Source: Cryptomeria japonica
Lineage: Eukaryota; Streptophyta; Pinopsida; Cupressales; Cupressaceae
Length of the DNA: 64,000 bases
Direction: 5' to 3'
Assembly: GCF_030272615.1 (NCBI RefSeq)
Contig: NC_081410.1
Location: 127,147,140 to 127,211,139 of the forward strand
Shown here: positions 21,397 to 34,804 of the stretch, one piece after another
How the letters are laid out: each line of letters opens with the position of its first letter
How positions within the stretch are numbered: position 1 is the stretch's first letter
Made by a program: the position numbers and the translations under genes
Notes under the pieces: generated by a model
Database searches by the model: none
Seen by the model: the letters and a program-made list of their open reading frames with translations, nothing else
What the model was told of the DNA's origin: nothing

Positions 21397-24300
21397 TTAA
21401 GGATAGATGCCAGGGGCTACATGGATCACTATTTTACCATTAGCCCCCATGTTAGCTAGGTAGTCGGCCCTTTTGTTGTCCTTTCTATAGATGCGATTAT
21501 AGATGACCCTGTCAAATGTTTTGATGTCCGTCAGTATCTTAGTTAGGGAAGAATTTAGCTTCCAATCAAGCATTGCCCCTTTTCTAAGGGAATTAATGAT
21601 TATTGTTGAGTCCCCTTCAATGTTAATCCTCTTTACATTAAGTACTTTGCATAGATTTATACCTATAGCTAATGCATTCAACTTTGCTTCATTGTTTGTG
21701 CATTTGCCCATGGGAATGGCCATGTGGGCCATTTCTTCCCCTTTTGAATTGTGAAGGCAACAACCAAGTCCAACATCTCTCGGGTTTCCCCTAGATGCCC
21801 CATCAAAGTTAAGCTTGATCCATCCAGCTTTGGGGGGTAGCCACTTGCATTCTGCACATGTTATGTTGTTGGATGGTGGACCTTTTCCTATGAAGGGTGG
21901 AATCTTTAGACCCTTCCACCTTAGTCTCATTTTTTCATCCCAATAGGACATATTAACATCCCTCTGATTGCTAGAGGTCTGGTTGTTTACCATTTCTACT
22001 ATGGATGCTTCAATTTTATTGGTTAGTTGGGCCCAGTGCATTTTGCTATCGTTGAAAACCCTCCTATTTCTCTCCTTCCACATTTCCCAGATCATAATGG
22101 AGGGGGATATGATCCATAAATTTTCATCCCTATGTTCTGAATGGGCCAAGCATGGAATAGGTCAGAGAGAGTGCTAGGAATAGGGGTATACCAGTTCAAC
22201 TATTTTTTCAACCATCCCCAGCAATTGTGTGCATAATCGCAGGTTAACAGTATATGATTAGTGTTTTCTTCATCCATTTCACATAATGGGCATCTACTGG
22301 GGCCCTCAAATCCTAGTTTTCTAAAGGTTTCATTGGTGAGGAGCCAGGTTTGAATTGCCAACCATGCAAACAGGCCAGCCTTCGGTAGGCACCTTTTATC
22401 CCAACAAAGTGTTAGGGGTAGATTGGTGCTTGGGTTATTTTTCTTGATTAATAGGTGTTTATATCCATCCTTAGTTTCATACATCCCCTTCTTGGATCCG
22501 GCCCACATCATTTTATCTTTTTCAGAATTTAATGCAGGGTTTCTTGAGGCTAGGATCCATGCTAAGAGGGATCTCTCCTGGTCTGGTAGGTATAAATTAT
22601 TCAGTGATTTCCATCTCCATTGTTTGAGGCCATCAGTGCAGTATTCTTCCACATAGTCTTTTACTTTATCTCCCCATTGCTCTTCAAGGATGGGTATAAT
22701 TTTGTTGAAGTTATGAAGTCTATTGATGGCAGTTTGAGCCCCCTAGGAGTCTCTCAAGAATAGGGCATCCTCCCCATTTCCTAAATTCCATGTTAGCTTG
22801 TCCATTATGTATCTCTATAATCAATCAAAACGTTCCAAAATCTGGATCCTATTTGTGAATGGGCTGTCCTAAAGATGCTTGTGGGATCCGAGTTATGAAG
22901 GTTTTTTTAAATAAATTATCCTTTCCCATTTGAGGTTAGGGTTATTATACATTCTCCATACAAGCTTTGCTCCCAAAGCCTTGCTTTGAATTTTTAGATC
23001 TTTGATACCTAGACCCCCAAGATCTTTAGGCATGCATATCGTATCCCATGCTACCAATGGTAGTCTGAATTTATCTTCAGAGCCTTGCCAGAAGAATGTC
23101 CTGATATGTTTTGTAATTTCCTTTCTTTTGGAAGAGGGTAGATCCATGCATGAGAGTTGGTATATTGGCATCGCTAAGAGAACCGACTTAATCATGGTGG
23201 CCTTTCCAGCAGAGGATAACCATTTCCCTTTCCAAGAGGAGATCCTTTTTGTAATGTTGGAGACCACCTAATCCCATAATTTGGATGATCTAATCCCTTT
23301 GTCTAAGGGAAGTCCTACGTATTTACATGGTAATTCTCCTATATTGCATTTAAGAATGTTTAAGATTTTCCTTTGGGGTTCTTTATTTGTGTTGAAAAAG
23401 ATAATGTTGGATTTCGAAGTGTTGATTTCCTATCCAGAAATCATAGTATAGTTGTCTAAGATTTTTTTAAGTGTTTTTGCTTCTACTGTATTGCTTTGTC
23501 CAAACAACATGGTGTCATCAACAAATTATTGATGGGTAATTAGTTCCATGTCTGAAGTAATTTTAATACCCTTCAGCTGTTGAGTTTCTCTTTCCATATT
23601 GATCATCCTTCCCAATGATTCTGTCATGATGATAAAAAGAAAGGGGGAAAGAGGATCCCCCTATCTGAGTCCTCTAGAGATTTTGAAAAAACCTTTTGAG
23701 GTCCCATTGACTAAAATTGATACTCTAGGTGTTGCAATGCATTCGTAGACCAGATTTATCCATTGCTTATTGAACCCGAATGATTCAAGACACTTGCATA
23801 GAAAGTGCCAGTCTACTTTATCATAAGTCTTTTTAATATCTAATTTTATCATCATGCTCGGTTCCTTATTATTTTGTACTGAATGTATTGCTTCTTGAGC
23901 AATGATTATGCCATCATAAATAGATCTGCCTAGCACAAAACCAGTCTGTTCCTCACTAATGATTATGGGGAGAAGTTTGTAAAGTCTATTTGCAATTGTT
24001 TTTGTGAGTAATTTATAAAGGGTATTGCATAATGCTATTGGTCGGAAATCCTCAAAACAGTCCACTATTTCCTTTTTTGGAATCAAAGCTATGAATGTGT
24101 TATTTAGTTCTCTTAGAAGCTTTCCTGAATTTTTCATCCCTTCTAGTGCTTCTATAATTTCTTTCCCCATGAAGCTCCAGCATTTTGAAAAAAATGTGTT
24201 GGGAAACCATCAAGGCCAGGAGCCTTATCCGGTCCCATTTGGAATAAAGTTGTTTCTACTTCTTCCATAGATAATTTTTTATTAAGCATCAAGTTGTGTT

Positions 24301-25594
24301 CCTTAGAGATTAATTTGGGAATGCATTTTAAGAATTCACTCTCTTTTGTCCACCTAGAACCCTCTTTATTATTAAGGATATTTTCAAAATACTCTATTGC
24401 TTCCCTTGCTATACTATCAGGGTCCTCACTGAAGTCTCCTAAATTTAATTTTATTCTGTTGATTATGTTTATAGCTCTTCGTTGTTTAGTGTTGTTGTGG
24501 AAGAAGCTTGTATTTCTATCCCCAGCTACCAACCAATGTTCCCTAGAATTTTATTTCCAATATATTTCTTCTCTTGCAAGGATTTCCTCATATTGGGCCA
24601 AATTGTTTTTTTCCTTTTGATAAAGCACGTTGTCCATCCCATGCTTAATTACCTCTTCATTAGTTCTTTCCATTTCTATCTCAATTTCCCTTTTTTGTGT
24701 GAAGATGTTTCCAAAGTGCATTTTGTTCCATATTCTTAATTGTTGCTTTATCTTTTTTAGTTTGGTGATTACTTTGAAAGTTTTGGAGCCTGTAACTTCT
24801 ATTCCATTCCACCACTTTTCTATTAGTTGTATTAGATTTTCATCCCTTAGCCACATTATTTCAAAGCGAAAGGGGGTTTTGGTTGGCTTTAGTTCCTTTG
24901 ATATGGTCAATTGGATCTGAAAATTGTTTGATCCTAAGAATGGGAGAACTGAGGACTCATAAGACAGTTGAGATTCCCACATAGGAAGAATCTGTCTAGT
25001 TTTTTTGCAATGTTACAGAGACCTTTTCTTCTATTATTCCAAGTAAAGGCTTCATTTTTTGTCTTGAATTCCATCAAATTACACTTATGTCTCCATTCTT
25101 TGAAGTCTTGACTTGTTTGGGACTTTTTTTTTATTACCTCCCCATTTTTCCTTGGGATCTAAGATGGCATTGAAATCCCCACCTATTATGTATGTTTAAT
25201 CCATGTCACTTGAAATGAATTCCTCAATTTCATTCTACACTTTTCTTTTTGCTTGTGTTTGGATAGGTCCATAGACATTAATTATAATAAATTTTAAGTT
25301 GCTTTTAATGCTTATAGCCCAGCCGCACATCTAGTTTGGGCTTTTGCTAATTAGTTTAAAGGATATTAGCCTAGGATCCCATATGATGGTCAATCCTCCT
25401 AAGGCTCCACAAGCAGTTTGTCCTTCTATTTCTCTAATACCTAATTTTTTGTTGAAGTTTGTCATCTCAGTGTTATTTAATTTAGTTTCCTATATTAAGA
25501 ATACTTCTGGACTGAATTTATCTATGCAACGTTTAAATATACGTTGCTTGTTAGGGGCATTTAGGCCCCTAACATTCAAAGTAAGGAGTTTCAT
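21397..25594 (-). pseudogene. LINE ORF2: endonuclease, RT, zf-RVT, RNase H (degenerate)
   Basis: The ATG at 25594 starts an AP-endonuclease-like N-terminus (MKLLTLNVRGLNAPNKQ) with a stop where the conserved Gln of QETKL is expected. RT follows with FRPIALCNTLYKLL (about 24050), EEQTGFVLGRSIYDG (about 23960), KLDIKKTYDKVDW and the catalytic FVDD near 23520. Then comes a reverse-transcriptase zinc-binding region (22652-22200, CPLCEMDEENTNHIL) and a C-terminal RNase H (22149-21397, WIKLNFDGASRGNP). Several stops and frameshifts divide it. ORF2 would nick the target and reverse-transcribe the element's own RNA. RNase H at the C-terminus is typical of plant L1-like LINEs. No poly(A) run follows the final stop, so the 3' end is uncertain. 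Confidence 0.85.
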
Positions 25595-25709
25595 AACTCC
25601 ATGGGAAGGTCCTTCCCCTTCCCTGACTCAAAAAGGTTTGTGATTTTAATCTGGCCAGCAGTGCATCCTACTTTGATTAATAATTCCACAATTGATTTTC
25701 TCCCTCTCT

Positions 25710-27680
25710 TTAATCTGGAGGTGAGCAGGTTTCTATGGTTTTAGCTATCCCCAAGTTGTCCATCTTATCCACTGCCACATTATATTTATGGTCTTGTAAT
25801 TCTTCCTTGGTTACATTAAGTTTGAATAATTTTCTTGCTAACAATACTTTTTGTAATGCCAGTTCTTCCTCATCTGCTATTTCATTTATGAATAGTTCAA
25901 TGAGGTCATTTGTAACTTCATTACCAACATACTCTAGGATACATTTGTTTTCTCTTTCCATCCTTTCTTCCCTTTCAATATCCTTATCACTGTTGTTATT
26001 GTTGGAATTCTTTTTCTTTTTATTGTTTCCTTTTCTTTCTTTTTTTCCCTTTTTGTTCTTGTTCTTTTTCTTTTTTTTAGAGCATCTTGCCTTCTCTGTT
26101 GTGTGTGGTGTGGGATGGTTTTCTGATTCCTCATTGTTATCCTCCTTATTTTTGATGTATCCTATTATTTCCTCCTAGTTATCAATATCAACTCCATTCA
26201 TCAGGGAGCTGTAATCTTTTCCAATATCTTCGCTATGTTCCTTTGATTCATTGTTTATTAATGGTAATGCTTCTTGCTTAGAGCTTTCTCTGTTCTCTAT
26301 ATCTATCCCTCTTTGTTCAATCACTGGTTCTTTAGGGGTGTTTTCTATCTCTATTTTATCTTTTTCATATTCTACCATTTTTTGATTGTCTACTAGTTCC
26401 TTAGCCCTAGGGTTTTGTTTATGGAACACAAATCCACCTTTTGGGTTGAATTTTATGTTTATACCCTTATCAGCACCAGGATCTTTTTTTGTCTTAATAC
26501 TTTTTCTCTCAATATTCTTAACAGGGAGGATAACTTCCTTGGCTGTGATATCACCCATAAAGATCTCTGGATGAATCTGGTATATCGAATGGTTTGTAAT
26601 GATTTTGATGGGTTAGAATTTCTGTTTGTTTATCTCAACGCTAGCTAATATTTTTATGTCAGAGGAGACCATGTAATTTTCCTCCATACCCTCAAATCCT
26701 CCTAAAAAATCCCCTAATTTTTTTAGGGTATGATTGTGGATCAATTCAACCAGCATTTTAGGCAGTCGAATCCATTTAGGCACCCTAAGCCTTTCAAAAT
26801 CTTTGGGCGAGAAATTAGGTTTCCAATTAAAAAATTTGAAACAATAACCTTTAAAGAATTTGTGATTATTCCTAAGTAAATGATTTTTAAGTTCACATGA
26901 ATTGCATTTAACAAACAAAAAATCATCTTCCAAACAAGTAATACTTATCTATTTTTTTTGTGGCGGACTTCAACCAATGGAGGACATCAGAGGTCGATGC
27001 TCCAAATCCAAACCATTTGCCAAAGAGCCCAAGTTCATTGTAACGATCCCACAATTAATCTGTGTGTTCATCGCTAATTATCACTATGTTATCCATGCTA
27101 TTGCACGGCGACTTCTAAGTGTTGTTTGAGCATTATTTAGGGTTGTATCCCTCCATGCACCTGGTTTGGACGATTGACTTTGAGCTTTTTGTGGAGGGTA
27201 TTCTTAACCCTAATTTTATTATGTTCACCCCTGAAGCAACACCGTTTTGGGCTCGAGAGAATCTCTCTGCCTGGATGTATGAAATCCTGCCCTTGTTAGG
27301 GTACCATTTATCCCTAGAAGCCTTCGAGATGGTAAGAAAATCCCCATTCTATTGTGTTAAAGGACTTTCCTATTTTTTTAAATGTGCCCTAGGGTTCCGT
27401 TGTGTCCTACTCCAAACCGGCTTTGCTATAATTGAGGGAGAAACGCCTGTGTTCCTCTGGCCGAATGGGGGACCCCTTGGAACCCCGACAACCCTTTTGC
27501 ATATATCATTAAGCTGTAAATTAGTCAAATTTTCTCCTGTGGCGCATGATTGAGAGGCATTCAGAGCTGCGAATCTGTTTGAGGTGCCCACAACATTTTT
27601 ATGGACCCTTTGTAAATTAATACTGCTCTGCCATATCCCATTATTCCTCCCTTGCCTTCGAGCATGTTTCGAGGGTTTTG
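25710..27680 (-). pseudogene. LINE ORF1 (DUF4283-like, degenerate)
   Basis: Open pieces (about 27680-27370, 26933-26613, 26558-26175, 25961-25710) lie in the ORF1 position upstream of ORF2. The start region includes NRFAALNASQS. The part at about 27040-26613 (GLFGKWFGFG, then NHLLRNNHKFFKGYCFKFFNW and LRVPKWIRLPKM) matches the usual wording of the DUF4283 RNA-binding domain of plant LINE ORF1. The C-terminal half is Lys/Glu-rich. It would coat LINE RNA. Multiple stops make it non-functional. The 5' limit is approximate because no promoter or target duplication was identified. Confidence 0.65.
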
Positions 27681-29915
27681 CAGAAATGTTTCTGCTTATT
27701 GCAATAACATCTGTAGTTCGCTTTTTAACTTGCTAATAATAAGCTATTTTAATAGGCAAGTTCTTATTATTGATTAACAATATTTATTTGACACGACAAA
27801 CAAAAATGGTGTCTAAATGATAAATTGAAGTATAAGCTTTATATTTTTGTACGATGTGATGTGATGTTTAATGGATTCTTACTAATAGTTTATAATTATG
27901 TTTTATAAAAAATATATAAGATAATCTAAAATATTTAACACACAAACTAATACATAATTTTTATAATACAAATCCATTTTTTAAAACTAAAATAGAAGTA
28001 TTAAATATTGAATGTGATTGTGTCTAACAAATATTTCGTATCCATAATCAAATTCAAAATACAAAAACCACTATTAAAAAATAATTTGGATCAACTAAAA
28101 TTATAATAAAGTGATAGCTAGTAAATTTTAAAATAATAATCAGCTTTTACAAATAAAATTAAAAATAGGCTAAAAAAATATTAAAACATTACAAGACAAA
28201 AATGCATGACAATGTATTTACTTTATAATTAAATAATATTCACAATCAAAATATAGAAAGACCATTACAAAATACAATATATTTTTACTATATAGATCAA
28301 AGAATCTTTACCAGCTGTAATGCATGTATATATTAACAATAATAATACAATGGGGATAGATAATATTGTATAATTTTTAGTTTGTGCCTATGGCGGGATA
28401 CTAATGCATCCATTGCATCCATTTTTTTAATTAGTTCAACCAACCATTTAGTGTTTTTTTGTAAGAGATCAACATAGAGTCAATTAAACACGTGTCAACT
28501 TTGATGTTATATGCTACCATTTTAATACGTTTATTTTTAATTATTTTAATCATCAAGATATCAAGGAACATTGCACATCTTCTTGCATCTTAAAGAATTA
28601 AGAGAGAAACCAACTGGGGAACACTTGTATTTGATTCTCTAAAATAAATAACAAATCTTTTTCTTGGCATTTGTATGTTATCTTTGATCGTGTTCATTCA
28701 CAAGGGATTGACTAGTGGGGAATTTCCTTGTAAATTTGGTGAAGTACAAAATATCAAAGGTATAATTTTCATTATCACATGTCTTACAAGTTGATAGAAG
28801 AAGTGAAGTAGAGAAATGAAGGTCAAGCAAGCAAAAAAAGAAAAAGTTCAAGATTAGGCTAGGATGAGTTTCAAGGTAAAGAACTAATTTGCAATTTTAA
28901 ATCTTTATCAAGACCACAAATCTATCTTCTAATAGATTAGAGAATTGATGTAGAATTAAAGGCATTCAAATGATAGAGAGGTTACATGTATTTTGAGGTA
29001 AAATACTAGAGTATTTAGAATCTTTGTCAACAATATTGATTATTTGTTGGTGAAGCTAAGTACTCTTGTCTACATCTATTTCATAATTATAGTATTATAT
29101 TTGTCATGTGATCATATTCTAGCTATATATAATTAATCTAGGTTAATGTCTATTTATGTGTATGCATCCTCTTGGATTAGCATAGAGTATGTTTTTGGAA
29201 ATTTATTTTTCCTTTGAATTTTGGTGAAGCCAATAGATCCTACACAACCTATAGTATTCCTTATGATGGGGACTTCTTATATTCAAATTAGGGTTTTTTA
29301 ATCAATATTATCATGATTTATCATCTATTTTAAAAAAAATTAAAGGTTTATATGCTAATTTTTTTAGATTAAGATTTAAAAATAATAATGATTTCTCTTT
29401 TGATCCCATCATCCCACCTTGAGATGACCTTCACTATAAATCCTCTTAAATCACGTTCCTTGAATTATATTCATATAAGCAACTTGGATTTTGGTCAATT
29501 CTTTTCATTACACATCTCTCTATCATTGTTATTTTCAAGATACACTTTTGTAAGGATAAAAATATGTTTTCTATGGAGGGTTTGTTCTATTGTTTCCAAA
29601 AGTCTCCTTACCTCATAGAGTTGATTATATTCATCCATGTCTGGTAGATATACTTATGTCATCTATCCATGAATATAATAATAGACATATAGTTGTATAG
29701 CAATGAGTACATGAGTAGTGATGATCTACCTTGTGACAAATCTTCTAGAATGAACATTGATATAATTTGACCTCCTACACATAACATTTTTACACCATTT
29801 GATGATATTCCTTCTTGTATCATGATGGTTCTATGAAACCATGCTCCTTTGAATTGCAACATGATATATTTCGTGACAATCATTTTTTTCATATTTCATG
29901 ATGATTCTATAAAAT
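27681..29915. other. Unassigned AT-rich stretch
   Basis: No ORF, RNA gene or repeat boundary I can support. Confidence 0.5.
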
Positions 29916-31050
29916 TGTAGATGTCTAAAATTAATTAAATTAATATTTAATTAATTTAATCCTTTCCACATAATTAATGAAATTAATTTTGTTAATCCCT
30001 TTCTTCTTAAAATTAATTAAACCAAATTTAATTAATTTTATCACTATAGCCCTTATAATTAATTTATCAAAAATTAATTATTCCTTATTCTTCTAAAATT
30101 ATTTCAGCCTTCATTATCATGATTTGTTAATTAATTTTAATTAAATAACTAACCCTCTAATTCCTACAAGTCACCCTTCCTAGTATTATCATCCAACCTA
30201 ATTAACCCACCCTAATTATGCTTATCATTTCCTCCTTTAATATTCCTCCACTCATTCTCTTTCCTCATGTCACATCCTCCTAACATTTCCACATGCACTT
30301 CCAATCCCTCATTAACCCACCTAATTTATCCTCTTAATCACTTGCACATCCCTAATCACCTTGATTAGGGATTAGTCAACTCCTTGCCATAAATGACTTT
30401 TCCATCTCACCTTCCAAACCTTACATGCACCAACTTTGGCCCTTCCAAGGAAATTCAAATTCTTTGAATCTTCCCATGCCTCCTCTTCCTAAGGAATTTT
30501 TAATTCCTTTCTCCATTTATTCCTTTGTCCTCTCCCAAGAAATTTTATATTATTTTTTCTCTTCCCAATGTACTTGGGTAACTATTCCCTATGTACGTGA
30601 GAAGTGTGGAGATAAGAAATTCCGTTATGGAAAATCTCTTGGATCTCTCACTTTGTCCTCTCAATCCTCTTCCACTTTCTTTCAATCCTATCCCTTCATT
30701 CATAATCAATCTTGAGCCTTCATTTTGGGCCTCTCTAATATATAAATTGAAGTCTCTTCTCCTCACAATCCATCCACTTTCATTGTAATTTCATGTTGTC
30801 AATTTGAGATCCAAATCCATCCAAAGAATCCTTATGCCAAATTCATACCTCATCTAATCCATATCCATTTTATTTATAATCATTCAAGCCAAATCACTTT
30901 TGTTGTGTAGTGGAGAGAAATCAACAATCCCTCATCATAGGAGCAAATCAAGTGGAGCATTGGATACACACCACTTCAAGCTCAATCAGAAGAAGAAGAT
31001 AAAAAAGGTATAAAGGTTCTTTGTGTAGTTTGAATTTTTCTAGTGTATTT
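29916..31050 (+). repeat. Candidate solo LTR or LTR fragment
   Basis: Starts TGTAGATGTCTAAAATTAAT, continues with TTAATTAA-rich sequence like the U3 of other elements here, and has ATATATAAATTG at ~30738 followed by a pyrimidine-rich start-like region. No partner LTR, PBS or target duplication was found, so the limits are guesses. 31051-31557 shows nothing assignable except a GATGGTAG-type short repeat at 31300-31390. Confidence 0.25.
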
Positions 31051-31557
31051 TATGCTTATTTTATGCAACTAACTTTCTAATCATATTTCCCCTCTTCAAA
31101 AACTATGCTCTTTTGATTTGCAATGATACATTTATAATAATCATTCTTCGACATTTCATGTTGCATCTATATGTACTTGTGTTACACATTATATTTCACT
31201 CGCATTTGATGATGATGTACTCCCTCCCTTTCCTATCTCTAGACACACATTGATTCAAGATCACTTATACCAACTCTGCCTTATTCCATCATGAGAGTAG
31301 CAAAGATGGTAGTGGGTGAGGGTAGCGGAGATGGTAGCGGGTTGCAGAAAGATGGCAGTGTTGAAGGTAATGGAGATGGTAGGAATGATCCAAGATGAAC
31401 ACTTGGTTTTCCACCCTTTGCTGGAGTTGTCATGAGCGTAAGAATTGAGAGCAATTTTGTTGTTTATCGTGCCCCATCACCTCAGGTGGACCCAGGTAAG
31501 AAATTTATTTCCAACAATGGTTTGAAATTTCTCCAAGAGGATTCGCATGATGGCAGG

Positions 31558-31961
31558 TGTTAATTTATATCAGATTTGAATGCAATGCTTTGATTATAAT
31601 AATCATTGTTAATTGTGCATTATGTTTGATTCATATTGATTATGATCTCTGATGTGAACATGTATGAATTTGAAAACAACATTGTGTATTGATATACACA
31701 AAGTTCTGAAGCAAAACACAAGTTATAATTTCTGATCCGGTTGTATGATATTTTTTTATTTTTATATCATTGTTCTCGATAGCCTCCCTCCATATATAGG
31801 AAGGGAAAGAGGCATGCCTCTACGTGGAACAAGTTGTTTCTATGAAGACATGTCTCCACCAAGCCGTGGAGGCTAATACAATTTGACTTTAATGCCTGCA
31901 TTATGTAACAAGTCGATTAATATATCGATTAATGGGTATAATATATATGTTTAATAATCAA

Positions 31962-32013
<52 letters not shown>

Positions 32014-32075
32014 GTAAGTCTCATACATTATTATGTGTGTGTGTAATATATATATTATATATATTAAGTCTAATC
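31558..32075 (-). repeat. Copia-2 3' LTR with TA expansion
   Basis: Homologous to 35857-36276 up to ...TTAATAATCAAC (31962). A (TA)n and TG-rich block of ~110 bases follows before the interior. Only one of the two LTRs carries it, so it expanded, or was lost from the partner, after insertion. The inner limit is approximate. Confidence 0.7.
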
Positions 32076-32782
32076 AAAAATTACATTTAATTTGATGACA
32101 AAACATATAAGTCAATTTATGATAATTTGTAAGGATGGAGAAAACATCAAATGCTTAAGGCCAATAGACCAATTAAGCATTTGAAATTGACGACCAGAAT
32201 TATCTGACTGAAGCTGCACATCATTTTAACACCCTCTTAGCTAGGGAGGATTAATTATATCCCAACAAGAGAGAACAATTGATATCACCTTCTCGTGATA
32301 TCAAGAATCATGACATAACCACAATTATCACATCTCGTGATATTTGTCATGGTTCTCAAAAATATCAAAATTTATGATATGTGCATTGGTATCAAGTCAC
32401 ATGATACCTATCATAGGGATACAATCATGACATATCCATGAATATTACGTCTCATAATATTCACCATGATCATCTCAATCATTATGACTTCTCAAGATAT
32501 CAAGTCTCATGATATCTATCATAATGCCTACACAAATGCAAAATATCATTATGAAGTCACATAGATCAAGTCTCATGATATCTTTTCATGACAGTGTGGT
32601 TAGAGTACTGTGAAGTCATCACTTCATAGTGTCAACCATAAATAACTGAACTTTTGAAAAATCATCATTTTAAAAGTTACACAAAGATCAAATAGTCACG
32701 AAGTCTCACATGTGACAAAACAAAAATATAGTACAATAGGTCAAAGTAAAAATAGATTACATTCTCAATTTAACTTACATTT

Positions 32783-33433
32783 TCAACCATGCCAATGTTT
32801 CTTACGAAAGTACTCAACCTTTGCTTTAGACAAAGGTTTGGTGAGAATGTCTACAATTTGTTCTCTTGTGCTCACATATTTTAGTTGGATTACATTCCTT
32901 TCAACCATGTCTCTAACATAGTGGCAAGGTATCTCAATATGTTTAGATCTATCATGAAACACAAGACTAACAAAGATCTTTATATAGCTCTGGTTGTCAC
33001 AAAGAATAAGAGTAGGATTTAGTGGTTGACCAAATAAACTCACAAGGAGTTTCCTTAGCCAAATAAACTCATAAGGAGTCTCCTCATACTCTATTCCCTC
33101 TTTCTGAGAGAATCCCCTGGCAACAAATCTTTCCTCATATTTTTCAATACTGCCATCTGCTACATGTTTGATTTTAAACATCCATTTGGAGGATACTACT
33201 GATTTGTCTTTAGGTTGGGGTACAATATCCCAAACATCATTCTTAATGATAGACTGATATTCTTCAATCATGGCATCCTTCCATACTTGTCTTTCTAGGG
33301 CCTCTTTTACACTAGATGATTCTGAGTTTATAATTTCACTCATCAAGGCAACATAGCTAGAAAACCTATGAGGTCTTTTTCTTTGCCTAAATGTTCCTTG
33401 AGGTGTTGCATAGTCCTTTGCTTCTTGTATCAT
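32783..33433 (-). pseudogene. Copia-2 RT/RNase H remnant with internal deletion
   Basis: The first ~100 residues are the start of a copia RT (WKDAMIEEYQSI, WDIVPQPKDKSVVSSKWMFK, RFVARGFSQKEGIEYEET). The frame then jumps directly to the RNase H tail (IWLRKLLVSLFGQPL, LCDNQSYIK, HIEIPCHYVRDMV, DILTKPLSK). The palm with the catalytic YVDD-type motif and the start of RNase H are gone, while the frame stays open across the junction. No polymerase activity is possible. Just after the junction a ~30-bp segment ending GAGTTTATTTGG is duplicated. Confidence 0.85.
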
Positions 33434-33523
33434 TTTTCTAGCCCAAATAGGTCTTTTCCAATTCTGAGGAGGGTTATTATTTGGAGGATCTATGTTATCA
33501 TATTGTTCTTCATTGTTTATTAT

Positions 33524-34618
33524 TTACGAAATCTCCCTCTGCGTCTCAGGGGTTGGATCCTCTTCCATATCTTGAGGAGAATCTAGGTCTTTTGAATCTT
33601 GAGAGCTCCTAGATTTCATGAAGGCAATATCTTCTTCAAATATTACATCTCTACTTAATTCAATTTGTTTCTGACCAGGTATATAGATCCTATCACTGTA
33701 CCCTACTAAAATGCCTTTTCTTCCTGAGGGATCTAGTTTCAACCTCTTTTCTTTAGGTATAGGGATATAGACAAGGAAACCAAAGATTCTTAGGTGACTT
33801 ATATCAGGCTTGACTCCAGAGAAGGCTTCTTCAGGGGTTTTGTCATCTAGGAGAGAGTGAGGGCTCTTGTTTTGAATGTATAAAGAAGTGTTAGGGGCAT
33901 TTACCTAAAAAGAGGTGTCTAAGTTTTTATCATACATCATGGTTCTAGAAGATTCTACAATAGTCCTATTTTTTCTTTTGGCTACCCCATTTTGTTGAGG
34001 ATTGTAAGGAATGGTGTACTCCCTCTTAATCCCAGCATTTTTACAAAAAGTTTTGAATATTTTTGAAGTGTATTCCCCCCCCCAATTATTTGTTCTTAAG
34101 ATTTTGATTTTCTTACAAGATAGATTTTCTACTAGTGCTTTGAATTCCTTACATCTTATAAGGATTTCTTTTGACCCTTTACATTTTAGAAAATAGATCC
34201 ATGTCTTCCTAGAATAATCATCTACAAAAACAATGTAATATAAAAATTCCCCTAAAGAGGGTACAGACATGGGTCCACATTAATCAGAATAAACAATTTC
34301 TAATATATTTTTGGTTTTTCTATTGCTGGAGTGAAGCATACCTTTTGTGTTCTTTCCAAGAGCACATCCTTTGCACGTACCTTCATGATTCTATTTTAAT
34401 CTAGGTAGTTCGATCACCATCCTTTCAATTGTGGGAAGAGCTTGGAAATGTAAGTATCCTAACCTCCTATGCCAAATTTCACTTGTGTCTAAAGATTCAT
34501 GTAGCAAGGCATGAGGGGGAGATGTGCATAGTTTATAGAGGCATCCATGCCTTACTCCAATTGTGTAGGCTTTCTTTATGGTTGAATTCTTTGGCCAGGC
34601 CAAGACTTTCCCCTCCAT
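33524..34618 (-). pseudogene. Copia-2 integrase region (degenerate)
   Basis: Pieces show the pre-integrase zinc region (IWHRRLGYLHFQALPTI, 34618-34391), the catalytic core (FVDDYSRKTWIYF, IKILRTNNWGGEYTS, YNPQQNGVAKRKNRT, 34270-33905) and the segment after the core (KGILVGYSDR, 33742-33524). One core acidic residue reads Asn in RTNNWGGE where Asp is usual (RTDNGGE), and stops separate the pieces, so it is inactive. Confidence 0.8.
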
Positions 34619-34804
34619 GAAAGTGATTCTATACCCTTTGTCTTCAAGTGCTAAGATGGAAACTAGATTTCTTCTTATCTTTGGTACATATAAAAACCCT
34701 ATAAGTTGAAAATAGATTCTTGATTTCAGAATTATGGTGCAGGTCCCAGTCCCTTTTATAGGGTAGCTTGAATCATCCCCAATGGTTACTTCTTCATTTC
34801 AATT

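Noticed and set aside
27119-27553. Plus-strand 144-codon ORF as a host gene
   Set aside because: Lies opposite the LINE ORF1 region, whose minus-strand frame has recognisable ORF1 content. No supporting domain on the plus strand.
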